From positions 1-40,648 of the forward strand of contig NZ_JNLX01000011.1 of assembly GCF_000715495.1 (NCBI RefSeq): a stretch of DNA of 40,648 nucleotides, given 5' to 3'. Below are positions 38,896-40,648 of this stretch, piece after piece. The stretch's first letter is position 1; every line of letters begins with the position of its first letter. The translations under genes and the position numbers were made by a program. Under the pieces are notes generated by a model, which saw only the letters and a list, made by a program, of their open reading frames with translations, was not told the DNA's origin and did no database searches. This stretch comes from Hymenobacter sp. IS2118. Lineage in GTDB: Bacteria > Bacteroidota > Bacteroidia > Cytophagales > Hymenobacteraceae.

Positions 38896-40389
38896 ATGCT
38901 CATAATTGAAATTGTACTGGTTCTGGCGTTGGTGGCGTGGCAGGCGTATGTGTTCTGGCACAACCGCCAGCTCACCGCCCGGGTGCAGGCCATGTATCCG
39001 CCAGCGGGCGCGGTGGCGGTACAGCCCATCACCTACACTGCCGCAGAGCCGGAGAAAAACTTCGCGGTGCACTACGATGCCCTCATCACCCGCGACGCCT
39101 CGCCGGAGTTCGGGCAAATCATTGCCGATACCAACGAGTACCTGCAAAACAACCGCGGCGCGGCGGCCGACTTTGGCATTCTGAAAGACATTTCGGAGCG
39201 CCACGCCGAAGCGCTGGACGAGGAAATTCAAGCCCAGATTGCCACGCCGCTGTACCTGGGCTTGCTGGGCACGTTCACGGGGGCTATCCTGGGTTTGGTG
39301 GCGCTGGTGGGCAACCCCTTTGCCGACGCGGCCACCGACCCGGCCCTGGACACGTCGTTTAGCAATACCGATGTGCAGCACTTTTTGGGCGGGGTGCTCA
39401 TTGCCATGATTGGCAGCTTGTTCGGGCTGGCCTTTACGCTGGCCGGCAACCAGCTGCTGAAGCAGGCCCGCGCCGCGCGCGACCGCCACAAAAACGCCTA
39501 CTATACCTACCTGCAAAAGGCCCTGCTGCCCAAGCTCAACTCCGACATGCAGGCCGGCATGGCCAACCTGAAATCGGTGCTCGATACGTTTAATGCTGAT
39601 TTCTTTAGCCAGATTCAGAACGACTTTTTCAGTAAAATCCAGGAGTTTACGCCGCTCATCGCCAGCATAACGGAAAACGTGAGCGTGCAGAAGCGCTTCC
39701 TGGAACAGCTGGAAAAAATAGGCTATTCGGAGCTGGCCAATGCCACCATTAAGGTGTTTGACCGAGTGGACGAAAGCGCCCAGACGTTTGAGAAATTCCT
39801 GGGTTACCAGCAGGCCCTGAACACCACCGTGACGCACAGCAACGAAGCGGCCCAGACCATCGGCGCGCTGCTTAACCGCCTCACGGCGCTGGAGCAGGGC
39901 CTGGCCAGCGTGCCGCAGTACCTGCAGCAGCACGACGATGCCTTGCGTCAACAAGTGGCCTTTTTCAGCCAGCACGGCAAGCTGCTGGCTGATTTGGGCG
40001 CCCAGGTCCGCCAGGGCGTGAGCGAAGGCGTGCACCGTATGGACCAGGAGCTCGATGGCCGCCTGCAGGAGCTGCAGCAGGAAGCTACCGAAGCCCACGA
40101 GCAGTGGCAACAGCATTTTCGCCGTCTTAACCAGGACAATATCTACCAGAAAATCACCGAGTACCTCAATCCCTTCACCCAGCTCCCAGCTCAGCAAAAG
40201 GACCTCAACGTGCTCCAGGAGCGCCAGGCCGCGCTGGCCGCCCAGGCCATGCAACGCATGGAGGCCCGCCTGCTGGCCGATGCCCAGCTTCAGCAGCAGC
40301 TCCTGCAACAGGTAGACCGAACCAACAAGGTGCTGGAGGAAATTACCCGTCCCAACTGGTTCCAGCGCACCGTGCTGGGCAAGAAGTGA
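38896..40389 (+). CDS. MotA/TolQ/ExbB-family motor protein with long tail, ZorA-like (cluster gene 6)
   Basis: A 497-residue inner-membrane protein. Helix 1 is at the N-terminus (IIEIVLVLALVAWQAYVFW). A cytoplasmic loop of about 90 residues follows. Helices 2 and 3 form the conserved MotA/TolQ/ExbB hairpin: TPLYLGLLGTFTGAILGLVA (about 117-136) and FLGGVLIAMIGSLFGLAFTL (about 161-180). The remaining 310 residues are an almost uninterrupted helical, Gln/Glu-rich tail with coiled-coil character. This matches ZorA-type proteins, which are proton- or sodium-driven five-subunit stators with a long intracellular tail. No MotB/ZorB/TolR partner with a peptidoglycan-binding domain is recognisable here; gene 5 might take that place. 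Confidence 0.82.
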   Translation: MLIIEIVLVLALVAWQAYVFWHNRQLTARVQAMYPPAGAVAVQPITYTAAEPEKNFAVHYDALITRDASPEFGQIIADTNEYLQNNRGAAADFGILKDISERHAEALDEEIQAQIATPLYLGLLGTFTGAILGLVALVGNPFADAATDPALDTSFSNTDVQHFLGGVLIAMIGSLFGLAFTLAGNQLLKQARAARDRHKNAYYTYLQKALLPKLNSDMQAGMANLKSVLDTFNADFFSQIQNDFFSKIQEFTPLIASITENVSVQKRFLEQLEKIGYSELANATIKVFDRVDESAQTFEKFLGYQQALNTTVTHSNEAAQTIGALLNRLTALEQGLASVPQYLQQHDDALRQQVAFFSQHGKLLADLGAQVRQGVSEGVHRMDQELDGRLQELQQEATEAHEQWQQHFRRLNQDNIYQKITEYLNPFTQLPAQQKDLNVLQERQAALAAQAMQRMEARLLADAQLQQQLLQQVDRTNKVLEEITRPNWFQRTVLGKK

Positions 40390-40413
40390 AACTGAGCCTA
40401 GGAAAATTCGTCA

Positions 40414-40495
40414 TGCTGAGCGCAGCCGAAGCATCTCTACCGCTTAGCTGGGGCCGCTCAACCAAGCGGTAGAGATGCTTCGGCTGCGCTCAGCA
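40414..40495. repeat. perfect 32-bp inverted repeat after the cluster
   Basis: 40414-40445 (begins TGCTGAGCGCAGCCGAAGCA) is the exact reverse complement of 40464-40495, with an 18-base loop. The left arm is preceded by CGTCA, but the right arm stops at CAGCA without the matching TGACG, as if cut there. It belongs to the family at 13436-13540 and may also act as the 3' end of the cluster transcript. Confidence 0.9.
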
Positions 40496-40537
40496 GGGTG
40501 CAATTCAAATTGTCGCGGCGTATTGGTAACTTGTGTC

Positions 40538-40648
40538 ATGCCTACCTCCCCCACCACCGCCATGAGCAAAGCCGAATATCTCGCCTTGGCCGAGCAAAAA
40601 TACAACGATTTGCAGGCCCTCGGGACCGCGCCGACTTTCTACGATTAC
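40538..40648 (+). CDS. 5' fragment of an unidentified protein, possibly a transposase
   Basis: From ATG at 40538 (or 40562) the frame is open to the window end and reads MPTSPTTAMSKAEYLALAEQ and then KYNDLQALGTAPTFYDY. The KAEYLALAEQKY start and FYDY pattern resemble the N-termini of some IS-encoded proteins (ISKra4-like) in my memory, but the fragment is too short to be sure. The truncated repeat just upstream would fit an insertion element starting near 40496. Confidence 0.4.
   Translation, partial: MPTSPTTAMSKAEYLALAEQKYNDLQALGTAPTFYDY

Noticed and set aside
38407..40308. Long minus-strand open frame across cluster genes 5 and 6
   Set aside because: Shadow; the plus strand has the MotA/TolQ helices and proper starts, and this frame spans the gene boundary.
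30805..40389. Cluster considered as a standard Zorya system
   Set aside because: Only the stator-like gene fits; there is no OmpA-type ZorB and no ZorC, ZorD or ZorE helicase/nuclease gene in the window.

Overview
The window looks like chromosomal DNA of a high-GC member of the Bacteroidota, most likely a Hymenobacter-type Cytophagia. The reasons are GC-rich coding sequence, promoters of the Bacteroidota type (TTTG, about 18 bases, TAnnTTTG), weak or absent Shine-Dalgarno sites, a TonB receptor with an N-terminal carboxypeptidase-regulatory-like domain, and many dispersed palindromic intergenic repeats. The genus is inferred from style and was not tested by a search.

Layout. Positions 1-6300 are mostly minus-strand envelope genes: an MbnP-like fragment, a small Cys-motif secreted protein, an MscS channel, two related coiled-coil lipoproteins flanking a membrane-anchored EEP-family hydrolase, a DUF389 membrane protein and a probable STAS-like protein, then a small broken ORF. 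Positions 6400-9000 hold a TonB-dependent receptor behind two tandem DtxR/MntR-like operators. Positions 9270-10200 hold a secreted non-specific nuclease with a very strong terminator. Positions 10400-10600 look like a free-standing structured small RNA with its own promoter and terminator. Positions 10760-13400 carry pyrimidine genes (a divergent dihydroorotate dehydrogenase homologue, pyrF, pyrE). Positions 13566-23327 carry seven purine genes on one strand (purL, purQ, purC, purD, purN, purF, purM). Together they cover PRPP to AIR, except FGAR supply depends on PurN alone, plus SAICAR synthesis; purE, purK, purB and purH are absent. Two AT-rich genes of foreign appearance sit inside this block, one of them SMI1/KNR4-like. 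Positions 24100-30360 hold pncB, a NarL-type response regulator, kdsC, a tandem NTF2-like secreted protein, a 2Fe-2S ferredoxin with a ferredoxin-NADP reductase, and a second STAS-like protein.

Positions 30805-40389 are the most interesting part. Six co-directional genes encode a lipoprotein with a degenerate von Willebrand A-like fold, a three-helix membrane protein, a tubulin/FtsZ-superfamily protein, a 1135-residue protein with an actin/Hsp70-type ATPase domain at its C-terminal half, a membrane protein with a Pro/Ala-rich linker, and a MotA/TolQ/ExbB-type motor protein with a ZorA-like long cytoplasmic tail. A tubulin homologue, an actin-fold ATPase and a proton-channel-type motor in one operon suggest a multi-component, envelope-spanning, nucleotide-driven machine. 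Its job (membrane remodelling, defence, transport or motility) cannot be read from sequence. Large palindromic repeats sit on both sides of the tubulin-like gene. The cluster ends at a perfect 32-bp inverted repeat that appears to be cut by the start of another gene, possibly a transposase.
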